Source of the DNA: Psilocybe azurescens | Taxonomy: Eukaryota; Basidiomycota; Agaricomycetes; Agaricales; Agrocybaceae | Assembly: GCA_023853785.1 (NCBI GenBank) | Contig: JAJIRX010000276.1 | Coordinates: 1 to 16,514 of the forward strand | DNA length: 16,514 nt | Direction: 5' to 3' | Part shown: piece by piece, positions 1 to 9,543 of the stretch | Layout: each line of letters begins with the position of its first letter | Position numbering within the stretch: position 1 is the stretch's first letter | The notes under the pieces: generated by a model | What the model was told of the DNA's origin: nothing | Seen by the model: only the letters and a program-made list of their open reading frames with translations | Databases searched by the model: none | Translations under genes and position numbers: made by a program

Positions 1-236
1 AAGGGTGGCGGGTAAGGATGCAGATGGAGCGGGGGCGGGGTCAAGGCGGGGGCGTGCGATGCGGAAGGACGTCGATGTGGATGTTGATGATCAAGCTTGA
101 CCTCGGGCCCAAGTGACCCCGCGGCTCCGCGATCCTCATTCAATATCCTCCTCTCCCTCTCCTCCATCCCGCCGCCACTTCGCCCATCCCTCGTCGGAGT
201 CTTCGCTCCGCTCTCCGTCTCCGTCTCCTTTCGTGC
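1..236 (-). CDS. Possible partial exon of an unrecognised Pro/His-rich protein, running off the left edge
   Basis: The minus strand is open for about 78 codons from 236 to the window edge. A TTTTAG acceptor (237-238) lies immediately upstream, and its TAG would be an in-frame stop if it were not spliced out. The translation begins with a charged Lys/Glu/Arg stretch (GSGAK-type and ERERR-type segments) and turns into a His/Pro-rich tail (SASHAPALTPPPLHLHPYPP). Such composition is common in disordered parts of fungal regulatory proteins, but I recognise no domain. The region is GC-rich, so a long open frame by chance is a real possibility. No upstream exon or start codon could be placed with confidence. 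The pyrimidine-rich stretch to the right could be its upstream region. Confidence 0.25.
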
Positions 237-415
237 CTAAAACGAAAGCGGAGGGCGATGCAGCCACACATCTAATACTTTGTGTCTCGCCGGCGTCGAC
301 TGCTGGTGTGGGCGGATTTAAGTTGCGGGATATGGGGCCGCTGGTTGTGAGCTGGGCGATTGAAAACTGAAGATTGAATATTGAAGGGCGACGCAGGCGC
401 TGGTGAGCATGGATA

Positions 416-442
416 GCTGGTTATGCTGGTTATGCTGGTTAT
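416..442 (+). repeat. Three perfect 9-bp tandem copies (GCTGGTTAT)
   Basis: The unit GCTGGTTAT is repeated three times without a mismatch at 416-424, 425-433 and 434-442. It lies in non-coding low-complexity DNA. This is an ordinary microsatellite-scale repeat and no function is suggested. Confidence 0.9.
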
Positions 443-1428
443 TTATGATTATGACGTAGAAGAATCCCGCGCGTCCATCTGTGTCTCAGTCTGCTTCCAC
501 CCCCATGTCCGCTTCCGCATCGAGACTCGAGTCCATGTTTGCCCCCACCGCCAATTCAGCGCATACATCCACATTCACCTCACCTCCACCCCATGTCCGC
601 GTTCATCTAATTTATATCCGGCACGATTACTGCTACTCACCGCCCCAAAACCAAAATATTACCGACACTGTTAACAATACCAATACCGACACCACCAACA
701 TCGCTGCCAATATCAATATCGATACCACAGCTGCATCACCGCTGATACTACCTCCACCTTTATCACCACACCCACGCTGCTCTAACAATTCGCAATTTCC
801 AATACTACCAACTACCAGCCGCCATCACCATCGCTATCACCATCACATACGTATGCGCGTGGTCATGGCTAGGTGAATCTGGCTCTGGCTCTGGCCCTTA
901 CGCATATCCCCCGACCGACGAAACGATGGCCCCATACTTGTACCCACGCACGCGCGCGCGCTCTCACACACTCTCTTCCCTATGTATCTATTTATCTATC
1001 GTTTCGTCCTCTTGATTGTATTCAACCATAATCAGACCACTCCTCAAAAAATGTAGTCGACGCCGTTTGTCGTACCGCACTCTCTCGCGACACACAGATA
1101 TAACGCACCCTACCCAATCGTCCTATACCTTCCTCTTCCTATTGATTACGCAATATTGCCGTTACACTTCTACGCACCTTGCTTATTCTGTTGCTATTTC
1201 TATTTCGTACTCTTTCTTGGCGATATACTGCCTAACCCCATATCGCCTCTCATCATACCACAGCACACCTCGTTCCATCACATCACCTCTCATCGTACAT
1301 CCGCTCATCACATCTCATTGTCTTTCGCTCATCACAACTGAACTTAATCTCATCGCATCGCATCGCACCGCATAACATCGTATCATAGCATACATACCGT
1401 ACTGTAGTACATACCAAATCAACTCCAA

Positions 1429-1443
1429 TTTTGTTTTGTTTTG
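1429..1443 (+). repeat. TTTTG pentamer, three copies
   Basis: TTTTG is repeated three times in a row and followed by a T/C-rich stretch. It is a simple repeat in intergenic DNA. Confidence 0.85.
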
Positions 1444-1650
1444 TTCTTTCTATCCTTTCATATCCTACCCTGTCGATCTAGCGAATACAATGCAATGCAG
1501 CCCGATACCCAAATTCATCTTCATCCTCCTGGTTCCTGGTTTATTGTCAGGCTCAGCCTCGCATCTGCATATTATGTAGTCCCTTTCCTGCCTGAACCTG
1601 ACTGAGCGTTTGAGAGTCTGAGCTTCTGAACTTCAGGAGCTGCAGTGAAT

Positions 1651-2830
1651 GAATGGATGGATGACTGCACAATCTAACGAACTGAAGGAATAAAGAGCGA
1701 TCTACCGCTTCGAGTCCATTTTCTGCTTACGTTGCCGGGTTGGCGCATAATGTAGTCATATATGATAGCGTATGTTGTGCCGATCACCGCAGGAGGTGCG
1801 TGTTCACACCGATACAGTAAGTATATAAGCGCCGAGGTACTGTGCCGTTCGGGGCAATCAAATTCAAAAGATGGAACCAAAAGCTTATTTGAAGTCTAAA
1901 AGCTCGGAGGTTACGTAGACCCTGCGTCTCCCCTGCATTCTGAGATGTGCCTTGGGGTCTGGGTCTTTTAATGGGTATGTATAGGTTTAACTCCTTGGGG
2001 ACGAAACCTTGGAGTAGGGGGATTTAGAGACCGGTAATTCCTTCAGTATAAGTATCCGGAGCGGAGGTATGTGTAGAAAGGCCCGGAGGTCCTGGCCGTC
2101 GAACGAATGTACAGAAAAATACACGCAGTGCAGGCTGAAGTGCTGAAGAATTGTTTGGTCACTATAGAGTAAATGAAGCAAGATAAGGTTAAAGGAAGGA
2201 CGACAATTACCCGGTACCTCAGAGCGCCCAACGGAAGGCTGAAGCCCAACGCACGGTTTTCCGCAGGCTCCGTCTCTCCTCCGCGTCCGCTTCTGTCCGT
2301 CCGTCCGCCCGTCCAAGAAAGTCCACGAAGTCCCGTCGAATTCACTCTGCATTGTCGAAGTCCATGAACTCGCAAATGGCGCCGTCGCGGGAAATTGATG
2401 TTGGTATTATTATACTTACTCCTGCGCAAGACCCAGCAAGAACAGAGTGCATTTGCTTCTTCGAGTGACTTAGAATTGCACACTTTTTCTCTAGAATTTA
2501 TTTTTAACGTGAAAAGAGCCCTAATAGCTCTAAGAGGCACGGGTGCTGTGGCACCAGAAAGGATATACACTATTGTAGAAGCCAAAGTGTGCATCTACAG
2601 ACTAATCAACAGCGAATTGAAAAAGGGGTAGACACATCTGTCGATGGTCGGGGAGTGTGTTAGATGAAACAGGATCAGTCGAGAAAAGACGAAGTAAAAG
2701 GATAAGGGATAAGAAAATAAAAGAATGATCGCGAGGCGTACGATCACGGTTTCGATACAAATACAATGAAAATTGACTTCTTCTTTCTTTCATATATTCA
2801 AATGTTGGTGTCCAAGAAATTATAGTCGAT
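1651..2830. other. Intergenic region 3' of the tyrosinase gene
   Basis: I found no supportable gene. A minus-strand open frame of 183 codons (2043-2594) and an overlapping one (1987-2352) exist, but their translations show no domain, no exon structure and no compositional sign of selection. The plus strand has a C/T-rich block with a GTCC-type repeat (about 2270-2315). The tyrosinase transcript, reading leftwards, should end in the right part of this interval. I saw no canonical AATAAA signal on the minus strand just after its stop. Confidence 0.45.
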
Positions 2831-2844
2831 ATCAGCAGGCATCC

Positions 2845-4925
2845 TCAGTCACTGTGGTCCCCACCGACACGACCGCACGTAACATCAGGGTAAATTGTTG
2901 GCTCTCCTTCAATAGGGTATTCTGCGCCTGCGGGGAGGTCGAGGGCATGCATAACACTGTCACCTCAAGAGACGGGAAGTTCCCGAGATCAACAACATCT
3001 CCGTTGACCTAATATCGATCGCCACTTTGAGAAATATGTTAGAAGAGATGAGTTAAAACACACCTTCGTTACGCCCCAGCTAATGTGTTCCTTGAGATAG
3101 GGCACCACGGTACCGGGTTCGAGAGATGTTTGTCCAGACTTCGCCAAGAAGATATCGTTGATGTGCACAAACCCTTTAATGAGCTCCTCAGCTTGTGCGG
3201 TACAGTTGGCACACTGTTCGGGGTGGCTATTGGCGAAGACGTCGAACGTTCCCGCAAAATCAGGGTGGAAAAGCCACTCGTCAGGGCAGGCGGGAACCTC
3301 GTTGGAGAGGAAAATATAGACAGAGAAACTGCCTCCAACTTCGAACTGTTTGCACTGAACTCGAACACTCCACTCCGGAGTTACAGAATTGGCGGCCACA
3401 GAGCTAGCCTCTGGCGCTGTAAAGAATTTCATGAGAGAAAGCAATAAAGTTATATAACGGGAACCTCACTGGGTTCGTTCACATCGTTAAATTCGTTGTC
3501 TGCCATATGTATCTTATCTGCTGTTGATAAAAGGATGTCAAAAGAGAAGGCATTGAAGCTGACTAAAGAGCACCTACTTGGTTCGTTCACGCTCACTTCA
3601 GCACCTTCGAGCAGGTTGGACTCTTCCGAATCCATCCTGTTCACAGGACCATTATAGCTATAGTTAAATATGCTGGTATTGAAAACGATATCCCGAGATT
3701 GCCAGTAGGTGGTTTGAGTGCGCCTAAATGGCAATAGATCTGCCGCATGTGATCAGTAGCATCCAAGTTCTTCGAGGATATCGTGCTGCTTACTGGCTGC
3801 GTTTTGCGTCCCCACGCGATGCCTCCTAACCCAAAGATCGATGATACGGTCAATCTGAGCGTGATGTAAATAGAAAATAGGATCGAAAGCTGGATGGTTC
3901 CAATTGTCAATTATGTTTGCGGTTGGTGAGCCCAAGAAACATACCGGCGGTCTCAACGGTTGCCATATTACCCCCTCCGCCTGTTCGAGTATGAATTGTA
4001 TTATGAATACCCTCTAAGCCGGTGGTACCGCCGCTTCCTAGAGTAAATTCTCTCCAATTTTGGATAGAGTAGAGTCTTTGAGTATTGTTGACGATTTGCT
4101 GGGCTTCCGCTCGAAGTGCTCTAAAGTTCAGAGCACCGGATCGTGGTAAGACAATATGCATTCAGAAAGAGAAATGCTACATACGACACAAGCCGAGACG
4201 GTTGACTGTTCCAGTTTGCATCTGGGTGGCGTACAGTTCTTGGCCAACGATTAAAGGGCGCAATGAAGGCTGCATTGGCGCTCTGTGGGTAGGTATACAC
4301 CAAGAACGGATTCGGAACGGACACCAATTCCCGGCGGTCCGGCCTCATGATTTGGACAGTAGTCGAGGATATAACCTGGTTTGGTGGAATCACCGTGGCT
4401 TGATTATCCCATCCCCAGTACGGTTGACGTAAAGATGCCGCAGCTGCCTCCCAGAGTGGCCGGTCATATGTGTACGTTGCTGCAATCTGACGGGCGAGCC
4501 TCTGGACTTCTTGCTATATTAAATAGCCTTCAGGGGAGGAAAGATGACGACTATAGCGCGGAGTTTACCTCAAAGAGTACTACGTATGGTCGGTGCCAGG
4601 TGGGGAAGATTTCGCTACCATGAGCACAGTAACCGTTGCGCCCGCCACTAGGAGTACCATCCCAAGCAACGTCTGGCTGGCCGTGAATGCCACCGATTTG
4701 CCAATGGGACCCTGCATTATTTCTGTCCCTGCCGTACAGGGCCTCTGTAATTAAATAGTGAGAGATGCAGTCAATAGTGAGGCAATGGCTCCATACGAAG
4801 GGCTTGAATGTAAAGAGAGAATTGACGAATGTTTCTGACGAATGCCCCTATTTCGAGTCGTTGGGGGCAGCTACACCAACGGCAGACCTGGGTAAAGCGC
4901 CTTGAATGAGGAGTCGGGTGGTCAT
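2845..4925 (-). CDS. Tyrosinase (polyphenol oxidase), type-3 copper, long form with C-terminal pro-domain; two apparent frame breaks
   Basis: The enzyme hydroxylates monophenols and oxidises o-diphenols to quinones, the first step towards melanin and browning pigments. Nine exons can be placed: 4925-4797, 4744-4569, 4501-4185, 4120-3945, 3889-3794, 3739-3578, 3520-3470, 3416-3064 and 3008-2845. The introns are 52-67 nt with GT...AG ends, and the spliced length is about 541 residues, within the family range (roughly 550-610). The CuA ligands are seen as IGGIHG, YCAHG (with the Cys-x-His pair of the thioether bond) and FPTWHRPY. The CuB ligands are in GIHNTIH and AFDPIFYLHHAQIDR, the last restored exactly by splicing out 3944-3890. 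The NYSYN tyrosine motif closes the catalytic core. A C-terminal domain follows with CANC, GFVHIND and YLKEHISWGVTK, which in relatives covers the active site until proteolysis. No signal peptide is seen, as usual for a cytosolic enzyme. Oddities: one base seems missing near 4857-4867 and one near 2943-2953, and the usual PYWDW reads PYWGWD. The start is the first ATG after the TATA box, and its first residues resemble the family's N-terminus. The uncorrected last exon would stop at 2832-2834. Identity is secure; intactness is not. Confidence 0.93.
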
Positions 4926-5013
4926 TTTGAGTAAAATGGATAGAAGTCAGCTCAGGATATAGAAATGCAACTGTTGGAGGAAAATTGCTAATGCTTTGAG
5001 AGGTGTGAGGCCG

Positions 5014-5021
5014 CTTTTATA
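5014..5021 (-). promoter_or_regulatory. TATA box of the tyrosinase gene
   Basis: On the minus strand this reads TATAAAAG, 89 bases upstream of the proposed ATG at 4925. That spacing leaves room for a leader of about 50-60 nt. The leader is free of other ATG codons in good context. Confidence 0.6.
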
Positions 5022-6680
5022 CCATACATTAGAGTGGTAGTTAGCATACCTTGAATGCCTTCCTTTGAGCTAGTCGGACCATAGCTTGTTTGAGTGCACG
5101 CAATTTCATGATTCATAATTCTTTTGAGATTAAATGTCGAGCCCTCTACAGCGTAGAACTACTTAATATTAAACAAATGAGTGATCTCGGTCTATAGAAG
5201 GTTATCCGGGGATATACCGGAACCAAACTGGGACGAGAATTGGACGACTGACGTGAATGAAGAGTGTCAACTTAGGCCATAACTCTACATCTTCCGGGAC
5301 ATGTATTAATGTGTAGCCATTGTTGAAAGGCCAAGACACGAAGAGCGATATCCCCCTAGGCGCTTATTGTGGCACATGTGCGGATAAAAGTGGTGCTAGT
5401 TCACACTAACGCACTTTATAAGGAACACACATTTCTACTCGGGTTAAATAGGGGTTGAGAGTCCACATGGATGACTGATGGCTGGTAAAGCACATATTAA
5501 ACCGGCTGCACTTGAAGCGCAGTTTAGTTAACTCTCAGATTAGCTTACGCTCAATAACACTATGTACCGCAGAGGCAATTGCGCGAATTTAGGCTAGGAC
5601 ATGCCTTGACTAGCGTACATGTCGTGCAGATGCAATACTCTTTAGGAGATTAAAAGACGTTAACACAACCAATTCAAACGGTTATCCATTCAGCAAAAGA
5701 TTACAAAAGTACAGCGGAGAAATACCATCTCGAGGGAGATGCGTCGCGCCTAGTAGTGGATAATATAGGAATATATGATAGACAGTGGGGGGAGAGGTCA
5801 GCAGCGGAGGTATCGCCTCGTCTACAGGACGTAGAAAACCAATGCAAGTGCTGAAGGGTAACCCCTTTTCGCATTTCTAAAAGTTTTACTCTACCTGTAA
5901 TGTATCTGAGTTATGTATATTACGTGTTGGAATACACAATAGTTTAGGTGATGGGTGGGTGGGATTTAAGTAATGCTGAGATAGAGATTGGGTAAAGAGT
6001 GAGCTTATGGGAAAGGGTTGTGTAGTTGTCGTCGTGCAACGACGAGCGTAGTGTAAGGGAAAACGATGGGGATCAGGATACACGCGATGGCGTCTCCTTC
6101 TCACGAGAAGTCGTACCTGCTCGCGGGTACTTCCAATTCCTCATCCTGACAATTCCAGCACACAGATAAGCACCATTATCAATTGTATCCCTGGAAGTTG
6201 GTCTGCAGAGCGCCCCAAGCTCTATCACTGAGTATTCGAAGGCTCAGATAAATGATTCAAGGAGGTGCTCACCCGCTGGACTCCATTAGCCTCATTCTGT
6301 AAACCCCCTTCGCCATGCTGATGGATACTTATGTGGTTCACCTCAGGTGAGACGCTTGATGATTATGCGTCATACCCTGCCCGTGATCTCTTATGACAAA
6401 TGTTCATTACCAGCTTTGCTTTCGTACAATCACCGCTGGTTCTGACGTTGTTGGAGATAGTATTGACCGGCTACTTTAAGTGGAGAAATCCGGCATGGAG
6501 TACCGGTAGCCATGCTATCAGTAGTGGAATAGTCATAGACAATCTGACTTCACGCTCACCGTATTATGTACGCGCACTCACCCAGTTAAACATCGTCCAT
6601 ATCTTGTCTCTATCCAGACCATTATTTATCAGATAGACAAAGCTGGTTGACTGGAACGATCTTAGAATATTACTTACCAC
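5022..6680. other. AT-rich intergenic region with no supportable gene
   Basis: Open frames here are short (up to about 78 codons) and their translations look random or simply basic and proline-rich (for example minus 5886-6104). A GTGG/GGTG microsatellite-like patch lies at about 5950-5965. Nothing resembles a tRNA, an rRNA or a transposon end. The part next to 5021 should hold the upstream control region of the tyrosinase gene. Confidence 0.45.
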
Positions 6681-8600
6681 TGCTTAGTTCTGCTCGGCGA
6701 TCGAGGTTTTATCCACGAATGGTCCAAAGTCTACAATCTGGACTTCATTAGTTTTCATACTTTCTGCAGACATATGCTGAGTGTAATAAGTATGAACTGA
6801 AATGGAGGTGAATGGAAAATTAAGGAATTTGCTTGGGGAACGAATAGCGCTAAAAGCCCATTTAAAAGATCGTACGACGGTCATGAGATACGTAAATATA
6901 GATGGCAGAAAAACCGGACATTCAGAAGGTCTTCCTACCGGTCGAAGGCCACAATTACACAACTCGTCTAACACTTAAAACCCCACCTAGAAGCGCGTTC
7001 AATAGCAATAGTAACTGCTTGTGCTGCGTGCTCGCTCGTTTTAGAGAAGTTGATGGTTCAAAAGACAGCAAGCTTGCTGATGTTGGATCATTCAGCCACT
7101 CTCGCTCAATGAAAGGTTATTTGACTTAAATTTCCAGTTGTTATATCTGATTCCCAAAGAGTTTTTGCCACTAATTTACAGTTAATTACTGCGTTATTTT
7201 GATTATATGTATCTCAAATGCCCTTGGAGATGAAGCTTAATCTAAGACTGCGGGATAGTGTACACGTTGGCGTCGAAATGGTAGAGTTATGCAATGGATC
7301 TCAGTTGTACAAATCAGACGATCCTGGTGCCTCACTTACAACTCTATCTTAACGCAGGCACTGCAGAAGAAGACATGACTTTCGTTGATCGATGGAACAA
7401 TGAAGTAATATACCTAGCACTTTTGTGCTTAACGGCCATACACAATGATGCTAAATTGTTCTCTACGATGAGAATCGACCATTAAATGTTGCAGTATTCT
7501 AATTCATCTACGTTCAAAGTCCAGATTTATTGTCGGAAACCGCCTCTCAAACGCAGCTTGACTTGATCTGTGATTATTTTGACCGCAAATTCATTGCTGA
7601 ATTCAATTATATTCATCAAGACGTCCAACCCAAAAGCTATCTCGAACACTCCTTGGACTATTTGGTTTGACTCATGCACTCGTTCTGGACTAGTCTTCGG
7701 AAGCGTAAATGGCACAACTACAATCATGCTGTCATTGCTATATGTGCCATGATGTAGTGACGTCGCCAACTGGCAAGTAGATTGGACCTTGTACTCCTTT
7801 GGCCGCAATCTAACATGCAATAGATTGATCCTCATATAAAGTCGCTTCTCATACAGCACGATGAGGATCTCCCAAACTGGATGTTGTATGTGATGAAAAT
7901 GTTATTCCAAGAGGACTTCCTGATGACTTCAAAGACCTCGACATACTTCACCGAGTTACGCATTTGTATTTCCACTCTCTGGGAAGCTCAGGAGAACGAG
8001 TACTCGGTGACACTACGCCCAGTACTGTCGCCGTACGACAGCTCTGACTACACATTAGAGCAAACAGATTTGGTCATGAACACGCCGCTACGAGGAACAA
8101 GGCATTTTGATTACGTTGAATTCTATGACCAGCTCTTCGGAGGATCGGACAATCCTGTGATTGATCCTCTTATCACCCGGGAAAGTTTTTTCTTCATCTA
8201 GCAGCATTTTCCGTCAATTGCTATGTCAAACACTGGTATTGTTGACTGTATCACAGTGACCTATTGCGAACATGCGGTGCCATCGAGCCAATGGATCCAT
8301 CACGTCTCTTATCATGCGCAGTTGAATCCTCGAGGTATGCACTCCCAACGGAACAGAATTTGGCTGCACTCCGAGAAATGCGCCATATGTGTGTCCAATG
8401 ATCACCCCTACATGGTGTCCTCTTGTCGGGTTTTGTTCGGGCGTTATTGAATTACTGATGGTACGATTATTGATTTCGTGTGCCTGTAATATGACTTATC
8501 TGTGGCACGGAATGCAGAAGTAAGACGGCTCCTCCACATCTATTGGAGAATTAGATAGTTTCTTCGGGTGGCTCGACTTGCTCGGCGAGTACGACGGCTA
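6681..8600 (+). other. Region with scattered coding-like fragments, possibly a decayed gene; unrecognised
   Basis: Several short plus-strand frames read like protein but do not join into a gene model. The clearest lies near 7865-8040, in the frame containing GLPDDFKDLDILHRVTHLYF. Its neighbouring frame is open from 7881 to 8201, and another segment at about 8264-8400 contains LLSCAVESSRYALPTEQNLA. A further fragment near 6690-6790 contains LGDRGFIHEWSKVYNLDF. In-frame stops and frame changes interrupt all of them. The pattern loosely recalls the leucine-rich F-box-like proteins that are abundant in mushrooms, but I cannot show an F-box or regular leucine-rich repeats, so no function is assigned. 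Chance open frames in AT-rich DNA remain a serious alternative. Confidence 0.25.
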
Positions 8601-8844
8601 GATAAACAAAGATGAGAAGAAGCGTCTTTGAAGTATCTAAAGCCCATCCACGGGGAAAGGCTCCTGGCTTACAGAATTATTATAGGCTCTCGTTATGTTC
8701 GAGTCCAAAAGAATCAATTGTGGTTGACAGAAATTACCTTAGGACTGCGACTTCTGTTCCGTCTTGGTTCTAGGTTCGTTCCAGGCCACCCTTCTGCTTG
8801 GTGTCTTATTTGTGCAAAACAAATAAATCCGCTTTTGGACAATT

Positions 8845-9408
8845 TTGAGTGATGGAGACAGTTTTGGGGCTTGCTCCGAATCTATCTTGGTTCCGTCACC
8901 ATCGTCTTGTCTGATTCTCCCGAGCCTCCAACACACGCACACACCGTCTATATCGCTCGTCTTGTCTGATTCTCCAGTGCTAGACCGCTATCTTCCCCGT
9001 TTCTGGTCTCTTGCTATGGTACCCTGCTCGGTGTCTCACTTTCGGTCTCTTGGGTCTGGGTCTCGTCTGGTTAGAGCATCACTGGGTCTATGGTCTCTAG
9101 CTACTGGCTTGTGGGTACGTTGGCTGACGATTGGGAGGATATGTGCTGAGGCTAAATACTTTGACTGGGAGTTCAGTCAGCGACTCGTCTGGGTAGCATC
9201 ACTCGTTCTCTGGTCTCTCGCTATGATGCCCTGCTCGGTGTCTCACTTTCGGTCTCTTGGGTCTGGGTCTGTGCTTGCTATCTGGTTGCTCGCTATAGTG
9301 CCTTACTCTGAATATTACTTGGGTCAAACAGTTTACTTTCCTGCAATTCAACTTCAAATATGTCTAAAAGCTAAAGATTTTCAACTGTCATGCGATATAT
9401 GGTTTTGA
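8845..9408 (+). CDS. Open frame of 187 codons over the repeat block; doubtful gene
   Basis: The frame is open through the whole repeat region and encodes two copies of a segment with PCSVSHFRSLGSGS. Each is preceded by WSLAM, and a WSLAT variant lies between them. The protein would be rich in Ser, Leu and Trp, with no recognisable domain and no clear signal peptide. The repeat unit has no stops in this frame and its length is a multiple of three, so a long open frame would appear even without selection. No TATA box, clear splice sites or start context supports it. I list it because it is the longest uninterrupted frame in the window, but consider it more likely non-coding. Confidence 0.15.
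   Translation: MSDGDSFGACSESILVPSPSSCLILPSLQHTHTPSISLVLSDSPVLDRYLPRFWSLAMVPCSVSHFRSLGSGSRLVRASLGLWSLATGLWVRWLTIGRICAEAKYFDWEFSQRLVWVASLVLWSLAMMPCSVSHFRSLGSGSVLAIWLLAIVPYSEYYLGQTVYFPAIQLQICLKAKDFQLSCDIWF
8903..8975 (+). repeat. Two copies of an 18-bp unit (8903-8920 and 8958-8975)
   Basis: The string CGTCTTGTCTGATTCTCC occurs identically at 8903-8920 and 8958-8975, a spacing of 55 bp. The two copies are separated by a CA-rich stretch. They form the left part of the repeated, T/C/G-rich block that continues to about 9300. Confidence 0.85.
9002..9270 (+). repeat. Imperfect direct repeat with 207-bp period and internal GGGTCT motifs
   Basis: A 62-bp block at 9002-9063 recurs at 9209-9270 with about three mismatches. 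Both blocks contain the same 36-bp core that ends in the GGGTCTGGGTCT motif. A second, shorter similarity links CTCGTCTGG...GCATCACT at about 9063-9081 with 9184-9202, and a decayed further copy of the CTCGCTATAGTGCC part lies at about 9289-9302. The period of 207 bp is a multiple of three, so the repeat stays in one reading frame. This looks like an old, diverging minisatellite or segmental duplication. Confidence 0.85.
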
Positions 9409-9543
9409 AATAGGGTACGTGCTAGAAGGATAACTGGGTTTTTGCTCTTAGGTCTGGAATTGTATACTTGAGACCTTACAGTTTAGGTTGGATCTTGTGA
9501 GACAGATTGACTGGGGTGTATGTCAACATCTGAAGGCTCTCGG

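Larger units (their letters stand above)
237..1650. other. Gene-poor, pyrimidine-rich low-complexity region
   Basis: I see no convincing gene here. The plus strand is strongly C/T-rich from about 480 to 1350. It includes an imperfect ACC/ATC trinucleotide-like tract at about 655-850, a CG dinucleotide run at 950-961 followed by a CT/CA-rich stretch, and CATCG-type pentamers at 1351-1380. Open frames in this interval (up to about 130 codons) have translations dominated by Ser, Thr, His and Pro, as expected from base composition alone. The region may be a promoter or untranslated leader of a flanking gene, but no TATA box or start context decides this. Confidence 0.5.

Noticed and set aside
481..1375. 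Plus-strand open frames in the pyrimidine-rich region
   Set aside because: They consist almost entirely of Ser, Thr, His, Pro and Ile codons produced by the C/T-rich low-complexity DNA.
2043..2594. 183-codon minus-strand open frame
   Set aside because: Long by chance. The translation has no domain, no plausible signal or membrane pattern and a shifting composition, and a second long frame overlaps it in another phase.
3069..3447. Plus-strand frames antisense to tyrosinase exon 8
   Set aside because: They are shadows of the real minus-strand exon, which has a clear family match.
3740..3793. In-frame TGA after the CuB motif of the tyrosinase, first read as a nonsense mutation
   Set aside because: A canonical 54-nt intron (GTAAGC...GCAG, with a TACTGAT branch site) removes it and restores the family sequence.
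3890..3944. Apparent frame jump between ATVETAG and AFDPIFYLHH in the tyrosinase
   Set aside because: Explained by a 55-nt GT...AG intron; splicing gives ETAAFDPIFYLHH exactly as expected.
6346..6358. Short palindrome TCACCTCAGGTGA
   Set aside because: Arms of only 6 bp in intergenic DNA; expected by chance and not linked to a gene.
8690..8712. tRNA T-loop-like GTTCGAGTCC
   Set aside because: No A-box or matching acceptor and anticodon stems at the required distances.
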